NCBI GenBank assembly: GCA_905178155.1 | Contig: CAJINV010000004.1 | Span: forward strand, 7,756,771 to 7,820,770 | Length of the DNA stretch: 64,000 nucleotides | Direction of reading: 5' to 3' | Source of the DNA: Amoebophrya sp. A120 | Taxonomy: Eukaryota; Sar; Dinophyceae; Syndiniales; Amoebophryaceae | Shown here: piece after piece, positions 32,762 through 45,800 of the stretch | Position numbering within the stretch: the first letter of the stretch is position 1 | Layout: every line of letters starts with the position of its first letter | Translations under genes and position numbers: made by a program | Notes under the pieces: generated by a model | The model's input: only the letters and a program-made list of their open reading frames with translations | Databases searched by the model: none | What the model was told of the DNA's origin: nothing

Positions 32762-33574
32762 TTTTTCAGCCCTGAACAAAAAATCGACACCTGCTTTTTT
32801 TCACAATTTTCTGCAATATCGCCTGGAATCTGCCACGCACGATGAATACAAGAGGTTCCATCAAAATTGGAAAACACGGATGGTGTGAGGTGTAGAATCC
32901 GGAAGATATTGATCATCAGAATTACACATGATCAGCACGAACAAGATGCAGCTCGCTGCGACGTGGATGGTGTTGTGCAATGAGCGGCCTAGCTCTTGTC
33001 CCAATGGTTTTCCAATCGCCCAGCAGAACACGGCCGAGGATGAGGATTTTGTGTTTATCACTCTGTAAGATCATTCGGCATCGCACTTGTCTCGGACCGT
33101 TGATTCTGATTCCGCCTGCAAGGTGTAAGAAAGGGCGAAAAATATGTTCTCTGCTTTGGATCGGATAAGCAGGCTGCAGCTGAAAGTTCGAGCCTCATTT
33201 GTTCTGTTTTGGACTTCATTCGCAAGAGGCCGAGATCAAGTGAAGTTTCCGTTGCAGAGATTTACATTTTTCGCCTGTTCGTTCCTATACGTAAACGTCT
33301 TCCTATATCTTTGTGGCGCCCAAATGGGAGTTTTAAGTATTCATTGCAGTCGTGATTCGAGAGGCCAAGAAGAGATGAACTGCAGCCGCTTGCAGCTTCG
33401 TGAAAAGGGTTCGTCTGCAACTGTGGCGCATACCATGCCTTAACTACGGGGTGCTTATTCGTTATCGTTTTAACTTCGTATCGTTTGCGCTGATATGTGT
33501 TTGTCGTTACGGGTGCATCTTTTCTAGTATCGTATGGGGAAAATGAAAAACGCAGGTGTTGACACGTTGGTCAC
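32762..33574. other. Spacer, no gene seen
   Basis: AT-rich sequence with short ORFs only and no IE. Confidence 0.55.
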
Positions 33575-33823
33575 ATGACGGCTCCACTGAGCCAGGCATT
33601 CTTCGCGATACATCACTTTCTGACGGAATCGGCAATGACAATCACCACTAGTCCTCCTAGAGCAACTTCAGTCAGTGGATTTTCTTGTAGGTCCAGTTTC
33701 AAAGCCGATCGTCAGTCTGATCAATCCGGTCATTTAGAGTCTAGACCTTCTCTTGGGGAATGTAGAAGGGGTTGGTTTGATTTTTTAAAACTAAGTAGAA
33801 CAAGGAAGCAGTCAAGGTCAAAT

Positions 33824-36800
33824 ATGTTGAAATACTCACGTCAGCGACCCCACCTGGAACGGCTCGCTGTCGCCGCCCTTCTGCCCTTCCTGATCCACTT
33901 GGCGGGGCTTTTGTCGTATGCACTCAGATTAAGCCGCCGGACTCCCCGCGGTAACAACGGCAGTAAGCCATCAGGGCAACAACAATCAGGAGAAGATTCT
34001 ACTTCAGAAGAGATCCGACCTCGCGCAGACCCATCTCCTCTTCACCCGGATGACGCAGAAGAGCAGAGGAAAGTCGAACTAGATCCACAAACTTCGTCTT
34101 CTCCAGAGAGGAACAGCAAGAATAAGAAATTCAATCAGGTATGGGACGTGTTCGTCGAAGACCTAAACCCGGCGGGCGCCGACTCGACGAAGATATTGTC
34201 GTCCGGTGATAAAACTAGAAAAGATGATGAAGCCGAAAGGAGTACAGGTGCTAGGAAAGGTATCGTCGAACCGCCGGCACCAGTTAATATTTCCGGAATA
34301 CTTGACAGCGGCGCCACGACAAGGAAAACTACCTCGTCCCGGCCGAGATACTTGCTTCGCCTGCGGGAAAACCGGCAGTTTATTTCGCGCGACGCTGAGC
34401 ACGTGGTTCTCAGCGGCAACAACACCGTTCTCGAGCGGTATTCGTTGCACGATCCCTCCACGAAAACCGCGTCCTGCCGCTACCTGCACGGCGAGGTGTG
34501 GGAGTTGCCCGTTCTTGGCGCCGGGCCAGCTTCTACTGGCGAGCCTGCTGATGTTCTTTCAGGCCTTAGAGGTAGCGAGGGGGATAATATTAAAGCAAAT
34601 GTTCTGCACCTCACCGAGCAGATGAGCGACGCAGTGACCACCGTAGAAGAGGACAGTAGTCCTGTTGGCAGCGTGATAAAGTCGATTCTGGACACCGCGA
34701 CAAACGTCGGCACGGTCGGGGGCCACTGGTGTCCCGGAGACCGCGGGGTCACCCTGCTGATTCGCATCCTGCAGGTGGAGGCGGAGGAGCCATCTGCTGC
34801 AGCAAGCCATAGTAAAGAAGAACATTCCGACTTGCCAAGTAAGACGTCGTCGAAAAAAACCAGCACGCCGGCCGCACCGCATCTCTTCGAGCGCGTCTTC
34901 ACCGTCGTGCCGCGGCGACCTTCAGGACAGGAACAAGAGCGTTCGGCGAAAAAGAATTTGTTGACCACCTCTAGTCCCCGCCTTGGTGCCTATGGCAGTA
35001 CCGGGGCATTGAAAGACGTCGACGATCCCCAGCTAGCGGCATCCGCCCGTCAAGACGACGACCAGTTACGCCGAGATTTCGAGTCTGCGCTCCACAACCT
35101 GCCGCACCAAATCGAAATGTCCTACGAGCATAGGCAAGGTACTTTCGACGCGGCTTCGGCCGACGACGTTGAGGCCGCGCTGGAGCTTCCCCACTCGTTT
35201 CTTCAAATGGCGGCGACGTGGCGTGCGAGTGTGAGTCTCTTGCACAAGAACGCTAGGATGAAAAGTGAACACGCACACGCACACGCTGTGGCCAGCCGCG
35301 AAGGGGAAAAAACGTTGAGTCAGATCGGTGCAAGGGTTCTGAAAAAAACGAAGTTGCTCAAGAAGGTTTCGAAGGAAGCTGATGAACAGCAAGCGACGAG
35401 CACGAAATTCGTCGAAGTTCTGGTTGTGAATGACGCGTCGCGGTTGCAGCAGTTTAACGGCGACCGGGCTGCTCAGGCCGCGGACGCCACTGCGGTCATG
35501 AACGTGGCGCACGCCATCTACGCACACGGGCACAACAACTTTCCCCACGACATCCGCGTGGTGATGGTCGGGATTATGACCTTCGCGGACAGGGACCCCT
35601 ACGAGGACGGGCTGGTGGGCGCATACTATCAAATGTAAAAATGTCTGGGTCTGGAAGAATGCAACTTGTCATGCTAAATCTGAAGCATGTAAAAATCTGT
35701 GTTGCATGATTACCAAAAGTCGTCCAGTTTTGCCCAAGTCGGGAGGGAGTTTCTCATGCAGGATAGGCATGAGAGAGATCGCACAGAATCTGTCACGCTA
35801 GGTCCTGCATTCCAGACCTCATGGGTCATGGAAAAGCAGCATGACAAATCGCGCATTCTTCCAGACCCAGACATTTTTGCATTTGATACATACAGCAACC
35901 GGACGAAGGACGACGGCACGGTGGTGCTCGAGATCAGCAGCAACACCCTGCTCCGAAAGTTTTACGAGTGGGCCCACGCGGAACAAACGGCGGGCAATCT
36001 AAAGCCGTCGGACAACCGGGTCTTGCTTTCGGGCCGCGACTTCGACAGCGTAACCGTCGGGCTGGCCAACGTGGGGTCGATGTGCAATGTGCACGACTCC
36101 GGTTCCATCAACGCTTGCCACGGCCCCTACCGGGACTCGAGTCCCAGCGAACTGAGCGCGACCTCACCCGACCCCAACTGGGGCACCGCGGATGGGAAGT
36201 ATGTTGTGCGGTGCGCGCAGATCGTCGCGCACGTATGAACTTGGAAATGATTTATAGCATCGTACTTACTCAGTAGTATATTGCATGACAATTTTTTTGA
36301 GAAACAAGAAATGGGCTCATATTGCCATGCGGAGCAAGCAGACTCGGAGCAGGAGAATATTGAATCAGTCATTATGATATTACTGCAATTACGAGTACGA
36401 CTGCAACACACGATTTTTGCAGAGGATAATACGAACTGGGGCACAACTTCAACATGAACCATGACGACGGACAGGGCACCGACGCGGCGGCACCCGCCGG
36501 GGAAACCTCCGAGAGCAGTGTCGCAGAGCACTTCAAGGAACATGAAGCTGGACATAGCCACGGCTCGTCGCATCTTCAAGCCGTGCAAGCGCAAGAGGGC
36601 AGCGACGACGAAGAGGTTATCGTCTATGAGCCTCCGAAGTCCGTTTTCGAGACTGAGGGACATGAGCCCGAGCTGGAGGCGGGACGGTATTCGCAAGAGG
36701 CCGAAGTAGATCCCGGGTTCCGCAACGCCGTGGTGGCCGTGCAGGGGAGTAGTTTGCAACAGGACCGCGCGCATTCTAGTAGTACGCACCCGGCCCCGCC

Positions 36801-39800
36801 CTCCTCCGCCCCCGGCGGTTTTCTTTTTTCGTCCGACGCGGTGGATAAGAGTGCAACGTCACCCCCGGAGGTGCCGTCGCCCGCGGATCCTGGAACATCA
36901 ACAAATGGAACAACAATCTTCAACACGCCTCCTGAAGAAGAAGCTGACGGCGGCTTCTTGCTAGGGACGTCTGGAGAGCAGCAAGCGGCAACCGGGCCCT
37001 TCTGCCCGCAGTCGGGGTTCATTATGGAAGCCATTGGGGGGCAGGTCGGGGAGCTGGTGCAGACCACAAAAATGTTTAACACCGACACCGTCGTCACGCA
37101 CAAAGTGTTTTCGGAATGCTCCAAGGACTACATTGCCGGCTACTTCGCAGACCACTACGAGAACAATGGGCAGTGCCTAGAAAACGTGCCGGAGTTCGTG
37201 GCGGGAGACCCCCAGTGCGGCAACGGCATTGTGGAGGAAGGGGAGGACTGCGACTGTGGCAGCAGCGATTGCAGCTTCGCCGGCGGCGGCTTCGAGGGAG
37301 CCATCACCTCGAAGGACGTGTGCTGCAACGGGGCGACGTGCAAATTTCTGCAGGACAATTTCGAGTGCTCCGACCGCACACACGAGTGCTGCCACCAGTG
37401 CTTTTTCCGGCCAAAGGAGGACAACCACATGTGCCGGGCGCCGCGGCACGCGGAGTGCGACCTGCCCGAGTTCTGCGACGGGACGTCGGGGTCGTGCCCC
37501 CGAGATTTGTTCGCCTACAGCGGCAAGTCCTGCACGCAGGGCTTCCGGGCGTTCACGGACCTTAGTGTGGTGGAGAAAGCGAACTTTACCAAACCGGGCA
37601 AGTGCCTGGACGGCAGCTGTATGTCGATGGAGTACACGTGCGGCGTCACCGTGAACAGCCTGCGGGACCTGGCCAAGACTCCGACACGGGCCACCGGTGG
37701 AGGAGCTGTGGTCAAAGCGGTGGACCTAGAGTCCGCGCACTGCCACCGGTTTAACGACCAGTGCTCCGTCGCGGTGTGCCACACGATTGGCGCAACGGAC
37801 CTTGATTGCCAGTCCGGGTTTACCATTATCCTTTGCAAAAGTATCGTACTCGTAGTAATTGCAATCACGCATTACAAATTTTTTTCTGAAGGTAAATCCG
37901 CATTACAAATTTCATTTCTCATGCTGAGGAAATTTGTTAAATGCATTTGTACGAGTGCGATACTTTTGCAATGCATAACCATGCACGGCCAGCAGATGTC
38001 GGTCCCGGACGGCACGCCGTGCTGGCACCGCACCAGCCCCTTCGACCACCGCGACGGCATGTGCTATTCCGGCCGGTGTTACGCATAATACAAATCTACT
38101 GCTCGTCGTTCCACATGAAAATATGTACAACAAGATGCATCACAAATTATTTGGCAAACTATAGAGCATGCAACTTGTAATGCTGAATCGGGGTGCTGGG
38201 GATGAAAACGAAAAAATCCACACATTCAGAAAACTACGCATTTGTACGTGTACATGGGGATGAGAAGAAGATTTCCTATGAATCACTCTCGTTGGCCGGG
38301 CGCGCTGCAGTCGGTCGAGGCCTCGAAGTGCGGCAACGGTGGCGTGGAGTACGGGGAGGAGTGCGACTGCGGCGAAACGGCGCAGGCAAACAGCCCGTGT
38401 TGCGACTGCGCCACCTGCAAGCTGCAGCCCACCGCGGTGTGCAGCGGGCCCGACGCGTGCTGCGACCCGGCCACCTGCCAGTTTCGAAAGAGCGACTTCG
38501 TGTGCCGGACGGCGGTGGACGCGGGTTGTGACCTGCCTGAGACCTGCACGGGCGAAAGCGGCATTTGCCCGGCGGACAAGGGAAAGCCCTGGGGCACGCC
38601 CTGCAAGGCGGCGGACGGCACGGGTAGCACCTGCTACGCGAAGAAGTGCCAGATCAGCAAGAACGCACAGTGCCAGCACGTGAGCGAGCAGCAACTGCAG
38701 CGGGGCAAGGTGACGGCGGTCTACCCCATCTCGGATACACAAATTGAGTTGCCCGAAGATGCACAAGCCACGGCGGAAGGAGCTCCGGAGAGCAGGGACG
38801 GCTGGACGCGCGAGACGCTCCGGCGCACGGGGGACGACGATATGAGCAGCTGTGTGGCGCTGAAGTGCTGCAGGGAAACGACGACTGCGGGCGCGGCGGG
38901 ACAGGAACCGACCGTGAAAAAAACGTGCACGGCCATGCCAACGACCTGGCTGGATTACACGGTGGAGAACAAGCTGTCGCACCTATCGTATGTAAAAACG
39001 TCCTAACCCAGAGGCAAGAAGGGAATTTTGCTACACAGTGCCAGCATCTTTTGGCTGTCGCGCATGACAAGTTTGGACTCGCAGTGTCATCGCGTTTATT
39101 AGCTATTGGAGCTGCATCACAAATCGATCCCCTTATGCTGATCCTAGCATGACAAACTGCCAGACAGCATTACAGAATGCTCCTCATGGGACTCTGCATC
39201 ACAAACATTTGAGGGTTGCAGATTTGCATGGCAAATATGGGGTGAGGACGTTTTAGCCCAGAATAGCACCGACTGTACACCAACCCGGTGGTCACGGGGA
39301 CGCTTCTCGTGAACGGGCAGGCCAACCACTTCAGCGACGAGGCGCAGAAAAAAGCGGTGGAAGCCGTCCGCCCGCACGCGGAGTGGTACGAGCGGCAGGT
39401 GCGGGTGAGCGGGGTGGTCGAAACGAAGTCGTTATGCATTGCAAATATGTCTGGGTCTGGATCTCGAGAGATGCAACTTGTGATGCGGATTCTGGAATAG
39501 GCAAAAATTTGTATTGCATGAGCGCCATTGAATTCTGCCCATTCCTTCGTGCGCAAATTATGCGGAATCTCTCATGCAGGATTGGCATCAACAGGCTTGC
39601 GCAAAACCGGTAATGCTGTTGCGTGCAATAGAGACCATTTGTGTGGTCGAAAAGATGCATGACACATTCGTCCAGACCCAGACATGTTTGCAGTTGATAG
39701 TCGTACGAGAAAAAGCTCGGGCTGCAGCTGTGCGTCCGCGGCGAGGCCATCGTGCCGGTCACGCACGCGGCGCAGTGCCCCCAGCGCACGTTTTTTGAGG

Positions 39801-41687
39801 AGTCCATCGGCGAGTGCCTCCCCTGCGATTCCTCCTGCGCCGTCGCGTGCTCCGGTTCCACCGCGTTGGACTGCGAACCGGGCACCATAGTAGTCGTGGT
39901 GGACGAGGAGCAACAAGAAGAACAACCCGCGGCGACCGCCATGGAGGGCGAACCCCTCACCACGGCGGAGCCCCCGACGAGCAGTCAACCTATAACTACA
40001 GAAATAACGGTGATCTGCCGGGAGGTCCTAAACGCCACATCAGGAGTGCGCGCCGAGCCGGACAGCCGCGGCATGTGTCCCGCGGGCATTGAGATGGTGG
40101 AGAACGTCGAGCTGGTGGATAAAGAGATTGAAGTCGGCGGCGAGGCCGAGCTGGCCCTGAGCCCGCTCGGACCGAATTTAGGGTCGCACACGGTGCCGCC
40201 GAAGGAAAAAGTGCTGAACGCGACGGTACCGGGTGTTTTGCCCTACGTTCCCGCGCCGCCGATTTATGTCGTGAAGGAGGAGGAAGACGACAAGACAGTG
40301 TTGGACAACTTAGGGGATACGCTGGGCGATTTGGGTGAAGCTCTTACCGGGGAGAATCTGGACAAAACAATCGACGCCGCCGCGAAGGGCTTGAGCGAGG
40401 CCAAGGATTCGCTGAAAGAGAACGCGTCGGCGCTGAAGGACGCCACCAAAAATGCGGTGACCAACATCGTCAACGGCGAGTGCAGCCGGGCGGACATCTA
40501 CCTTGTCATCGGTGTCAGCTATTCCGAGTAAGAACGTCCCCACCCCAGAGTTGTCATGCAAATCAGCACGCCAAAAGAGTTTCTCATGCGGAGCCCCATG
40601 AGAAGCATTTTCTAGTCGTGTTTTGGGATTTGTGATGCTATGATGAGCATGATAAGATAGGTCGCTGATGCTGCTGAACTACCTAAACAGGATCACGGTA
40701 CGAGGACAAACTTGTCATGCGAACCAACCAGAGCTGGCTGATGTGTGTAGCAGATTCCCCACCTTGACTCTGGTGTGGGGACGTTTTTACTCAGGATATC
40801 ACCCTGGGCCTGCTCATCGTGGGCGGGTGTGTGTTGTGCTACCTGTGGCGCTGCATCAGACGGTGCTGCTGCCCGGCCGACGAGAAGCCGCGGGTCGCAA
40901 CGCCGGCGCCGCGCGCCGCCAAGGCCGAGCCGGTCAAGATCAAGCGGCACGTTGTGAAGGTAAAACGAACCCCTGCCGTCGTGCAGGTAAAACAAACGCC
41001 CGCCGACGGAAAGGAAGCCTCCAGCTCCTCCTCCTCCTCTTCTAGCGAAGATGAAATTTCCACGACGCACATTGCGGGCATGCCTGAGCAGGCCCATCCG
41101 CGCAGCACCGTGAGCTCGAGGAAGAGGGCGCGCGGCTCGACCACGTTCATGGATTTTGGGACCGACGAAACCGATATGGAATGCAAATATGTCTGGGTCT
41201 GGAGGGTTGCAGTTTGTGATGCTGTCTCTGGATTCAAAAACAATCTGTATTGCATGACCAGCAAGAGGAGCCCGGTTTGCGCTACGCGGGGAGGGGATTT
41301 GTTTCTCATGCGGAGTAGGCACCATCAGGAGGCCCTCTAAAAACCTGTGATGCTAGGCCATACACTAAAGGTATGATGGGTCATACAAAATATGCATGAC
41401 AAACTCTTCATTTTTCCAGGCCCAGACACATTTGCAGTGCATAACCGACATGAGTAGGAGCAGTGACGACAACATGGCCGAGGTTGCGGAAACCCGAAAA
41501 ATTTATCCTGTGCAAAAGTATCGTACTCGTACAAATGCAAGTTTTGCATTACAAATCTTGTTTCCAAGGCAAATCTGCATTACAAATTTTATTTCGCATG
41601 CTGAGGAAATTTGTAATGCATTTATACGAGTGCGATACTTTTGCAATGCATAAAATTCAGCTCCAGTTGGTTTCGAAAAAGGTCTAA
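33824..41687 (+). CDS. ADAM-type (M12B) metalloprotease with two disintegrin-like domains, membrane-anchored
   Basis: A single-pass surface zinc protease, about 1926 aa. The chosen ATG precedes a hydrophobic stretch LAVAALLPFLIHLAGLLSYA (signal peptide or anchor); the frame is open back to 33575. A long variable region leads to a prodomain-like part (SCRYLHGEVWELP), then the reprolysin domain (about 35410-37100) with zinc motif AHELGHNFNMNHDD (split by an IE at 36234) and Met-turn FIM. A low-complexity insert of about 160 residues separates these two. Then come disintegrin-like domain 1 (CGNGIVEEGEDCDCG, 37217ff), a Cys-rich part, disintegrin-like domain 2 (CGNGGVEYGEECDCG, 38332ff), another Cys-rich part, a transmembrane helix (LVIGVSLGLLIVGGCVLCYL, split by an IE at 40520), and a basic, Ser-rich tail. 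The usual Gly of HExGHxxGxxHD is Asn here. Exons total 1927 codons with the intron near 38076-38264 as drawn. Likely role is shedding or processing at the cell surface. Confidence 0.9.
35627..35888. mobile_element. IE family A in the protease domain
   Basis: TSD CATAC at 35622-35626 and 35889-35893. Removal gives EDGLVGAYSNRTKDD. Confidence 0.95.
36234..36428. mobile_element. Degraded IE (B-like) inside the zinc motif
   Basis: Starts TATGAAC and ends GAGGATA, with CATCGTACTTACTC on the left and ACGAGTACGACTGCA on the right as traces of the family B TIR. Flanks GCACG and ATACG share three bases. Removal of 36234-36433 joins QIVAH to ELGHNFNMNHD. Confidence 0.8.
37827..37977. mobile_element. 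IE family B
   Basis: TSD ACCAT at 37822-37826 and 37978-37982. Removal gives CQSGFTMHGQQMSV. Confidence 0.94.
38076..38264. mobile_element. Decayed IE or GT-AG intron between the two disintegrin units
   Basis: The frame changes here. GT at 38076 and AG at 38263-38264 would join GMCYSGR to RRFPMNHSRW in frame. The interior holds IE-type words (GCATCACAA, CTTGTAATGCTG), and TACGCA is repeated at 38080-38085 and 38235-38240, but no clear TIR remains. The exact splice sites are not settled. Confidence 0.5.
38984..39265. mobile_element. IE family C
   Basis: TSD GCACC at 38979-38983 and 39266-39270. Removal gives NKLSHRLYTNPVV. Confidence 0.94.
39433..39699. mobile_element. IE family A
   Basis: TSD GTCGT at 39428-39432 and 39700-39704. 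Removal gives VVETKSYEKKLGLQ. Confidence 0.94.
40520..40798. mobile_element. IE family C inside the transmembrane segment
   Basis: TSD TCAGC at 40515-40519 against TCACC at 40799-40803. Removal fuses LVIGVS to LGLLIVGGCVLC, making one hydrophobic helix. Confidence 0.93.
41175..41443. mobile_element. IE family A
   Basis: TSD ACCGA at 41170-41174 and 41444-41448. Removal gives GTDETDMSRSSDD in the cytoplasmic tail. Confidence 0.94.
41504..41652. mobile_element. IE family B
   Basis: TSD AAATT at 41499-41503 and 41653-41657. Removal gives ETRKIQLQLVSKKV and the stop at 41685-41687, only 30 bp after the element. Confidence 0.94.
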
Positions 41688-42858
41688 GTGGTCTGAGTTA
41701 GTCTACTTCTGGAGAAACGAGATTAAGGACGACATTGAGGATTTGTCTGAGGACCATTATAATCACTGTAATCAAGGATTGTTACGTGGCGATGCTGATC
41801 AAAGTGCAGTTTATGTTTATTATTCGCAAGTAAGTATTGACATTGAGAAACTTTTCGAGTTTCTGTATCTTCTGTTGTATAATGATGATAACTTGTAGTA
41901 GTTTCTGAATAATCTGACAGTAAGTACGCAAAAATAAGCAGCAGTTGTTTCAGCTGACAGCATATTTTATACATTGCAACAATTCATTTTCATCACCGAG
42001 CCAATTTCTCACAGCGGCCGACTATTTTAGTTTTACGGATTATACAACCAAATCACAGAAGTTTCATCTTCCGACACAAGAACTCCAGTGCGCAGGGAGG
42101 GGGCGGATGTCGAGAAGAAAATTTAGTTTTTTAGTTGCACAATGAACCAGTCAAACACCTCCGAGAACAAACCATTATTTCAGCTTCGAGTTACAAACTT
42201 TTGACTGCCTTTTGAAAACTTAACAACAATTTTATCCAAACGAATTTTCTTTTTATGTCCCAAAAAATTGATCCTTGTCTTGAGAGCCAGAACGAAGTGT
42301 TTCTATGTTGATGCAACTTTTTACACCTGTACCTACTACTACCAAAACTTGATGGTGATGCAAGCGTCATTGAGATTGAATTTGAATTTGAGACTAGCTT
42401 AGCTTTATGGTTCTGAAGGGTACTACTTCTCTCTCTCTGACGTCACGTATAGCCATTAAAAATTGGACCTTTTAAACGCTGTACATACGTTGGAAGTATT
42501 ATCGAAAAGAATGAAACCGAAGTCTGCGCGCCGTTTCCCTTTCCTGACACGTTGAAAGAACGTCCATTGGTGTTCCAGTTGTGTCGTCGGTCGCACAAGA
42601 AAACTCATCGTTCCGATTACGTGCGTCGTGTGGTATAATTTTGTTTGCGTTTCGTACAAATGAACTCTCCAGACCACCATCTATTTCTCTGCGCAGGTGC
42701 TGTTGTTTTCGTTGTGACAATCGATCTGCGGGGGCCAAAAAAAATGTTGCTATGAACGAAGCAACAAACAGATTTTGACGTGTGCATATGAACATCAACT
42801 GTCCGTTACAACAAACCAAGAACTAGGCCACTACGGGAAATAAATAAAATATTTGATC
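41688..42858. other. Spacer, no gene seen
   Basis: AT-rich sequence. GATTGAATTTGAATTTGAG near 42375 resembles the reverse complement of the pentanucleotide tails noted elsewhere. No ORF or IE is supported. Confidence 0.6.
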
Positions 42859-45800
42859 ATGCCGCCCGCCAGTACGTCATGCCGTGGTCTCTTTCGCCTT
42901 TCCCTGCCGAACTACCGGAACACCGGGCACACCGCGCGGCCCTTCGAGCAGATGGCGGTCCGGGCGGTGCGGGCGGAAGCGAGGCTGAAGAGAAAAGGTA
43001 TCACTAAATACAACAAGCGATTTCGGGCCTGGAGCCAGAAACGGGTATGCATTGCAAATATGGTGTTCTGGAACGTTGTGATGCAAATCTACGAATGGTG
43101 GGAAGACACTGCAATATGCAGCCCAGCATGACAAGTTTTTGCGCTGCTGTGTGTTTCGTTTTTCGCATGACAAACTGCGTTTATTTTGCATCACAGGCAG
43201 TAGGCCCTTTTCCTGCTCGTGCATGTCAAATTTAAAAGTCATGTCAGACAAGCATGACAAACTTGCATTCTTCCAGACCTACACATATTTGCATTTGATA
43301 ACGGGTGCGGAAATACAACATCGCACTCCCGGTGGTCATATCTACTGCAAAAGTATCGTACTCGTATCAATGCAAGTCTTGCATTACAAATCTTTTTCTT
43401 AAGGTGAATTTCTCATGCTGAGGAAATTTGTAATGCATTTTTTATACGAGTACGATACTTTTGCAGTTCATAGGTCATCACTTCCGACCCGCAGTTGATG
43501 GACGCGAAATACCTGACCGCGTGTGTGCACAAGGCCGCGCAGCACAGAAAGCACGACATCAAGCTCTGGGACGGCTTTGTAAAGCGCCTGGTGGAAATCG
43601 CGAATGGGGGAACAAGAACTACGGATGCTTTATTGTCGACTGCAGGGAGTGGGAGAAGCAATGCTGGAGGGAATGGCGCTGATGCAGCACTTCTCACGGT
43701 CAACAACAGCACCTCATCCTCGTCGTCCTCCTCCAGCGCTTCGTCCGGTTCCCCCCCGGTTTCCGTCACACAGCAGCCCTTCGACCCGGTCGACTGGGGC
43801 TACCTACTTTGGTCGGTTGGCAAAGCAGGGTACCTGAGCAAAACCTTCTTCGAAACCATGCGCAGGACGCTCTTGTTCGGCGGGAGTGGAACCGTAGTAT
43901 CAGGGCGAGGTTCGAGTTCACCTCCCTCCGCCCCGATGCTTCCCAACCTCGGGAGTTACCAGCTCATGTCGCTCTTCTGGTGCTGCAAGCGGTTGAACTA
44001 TCGAGACGTGCCGTTACAGCAAGCGGCGATACGGGTGGTGCTCGACAAACTGGACGATATACGATATCCTATGTAAAAACATCCCCACACCAGAGTCAAG
44101 ATGGGAAATGTGCTAGACAAATCAACCAGCTTTGGTTGTTTCGCATGACAAACTTGGCCCCGTAGTGTAATCCTGTGTAGCTAGCTCCAGCAGCATCACA
44201 GATCTGGCGTATCATGCTGATTTGAGCATCACAAACTCCAAAACGCGACGGAGAAATGCTTCGCATGGGACTCCGCATGACAAACATTTTCAGCATGCAG
44301 ATTTGCATGACAACCCTGGGGTGGGGACGTTTTTACTCAGGATATACGACCGGCGGACTTCGTGAAAATCATCAACGCGGCGGCCGCACTGGTATCAAAG
44401 GGAAAAATCCCCTCTCCCCATATTGAAGCGGAGACTTCTGTTGCTGGATTTGTGTACACAAATCAGCTTTGTATTGCAGGAGGGCGCTGCGGCCAGATCC
44501 CCAGGCTAGATAGGGGCGTATGGGTCGAGTTGTTCAGCATGGCAAACGGCTCCCCTTTAGGCCCAACAGCATGCCAAATCGCTTCCATAATGGGGCGGAT
44601 GCTTCTGCCGTTGTCTTCTTGCAAGACAAACGCGATTTGTGGCCTCAAATCAGCAACACAGATTTTCGGAAACATACCTTTTCAATATGGGGAGGGGGAG
44701 TTTTTCCTTTCAATAACTGGACGTCTTCCCACAGAGTAGTTGCAGCAGAGACGGTACTAGTACATCCGAATCTGCAGCTACTTCCTCGTCGCTAGTAAAC
44801 GACTTGGCGTCCAGTGCAACGAAACTGTTTTCCGCGGCCGTTCCCACTTTCGTCACGGATAGTTTCTCTTCAGGAACTACGTCTTCGTCTGCCGGCGCGA
44901 CTCTGAAGAAACGGTTATTCACCGTTTGCCACAGCAAACTCGACGCCTGCACTGTATCCTGATTAAAAATGTCCCCACACCAGAGTCAAGATGGGAAATG
45001 TGCTAGACAAACCAACCTGCTTTGGTTTTTTCGCATGACAAGTCTGTCCGCCCTTTAGTGTAATCCTGTTTTTTAGCTAGTTCCGAAGCATCACAGATCT
45101 AGCGCGTCGCGCTGATTCTAGCATCACAAAATCCAAAACACGACTAGAGAATGGCTCTCATGGGGCTCCGCATGGGAGACTTTTTTGGCATGCAGATTTG
45201 CATGACAACTCTGGGGTGGGGACGTTTTTACTCAGGATACACTGCGCAGGAGTTCCGTGACGCGGTGAATCCCTGCTTGATCGGTGCTTTTTTCTCCTAT
45301 CCCAGAGAAAAAAGCTGGCAGGGCATATTTGTGATGCAAAAATGAATGCACAGAAAAACTTGTCATGGGTGGCCCCATAGCATGCTGTTTCGGATATGCC
45401 ATGCAGATCTTTTTGTGTATTTATTTTTGCAGTACAAATATGCCCTGCCAGCTTTTTTCTGTGTGATATCTCCGACGAACTGATCAAATACACACTGACG
45501 CGCTTTCGGAAAATCCACATCACCGCCCGGCCCCACCACCTATTGAAGGCCTTCGAATCCGCGGTGGTTTGTCGGACGCTGTACCCGCACGTGTGGGTGA
45601 ATCTGGACTCTATCCTGTGCAAAAGTATCGTACTCGTAGTAATTGCAGTTATGCATTACAAATCTTTTTCCTAAGGTCAATCAGCATTATAAATTCCATT
45701 TCTCATGCTGAGGAAATTTGTAATGCGATTTCTACTAGTATGATGCTTTTGCAATGCATAGGCTCCGAGGTGAAGCAGTTTTACGTGAAACTTTCGATGC

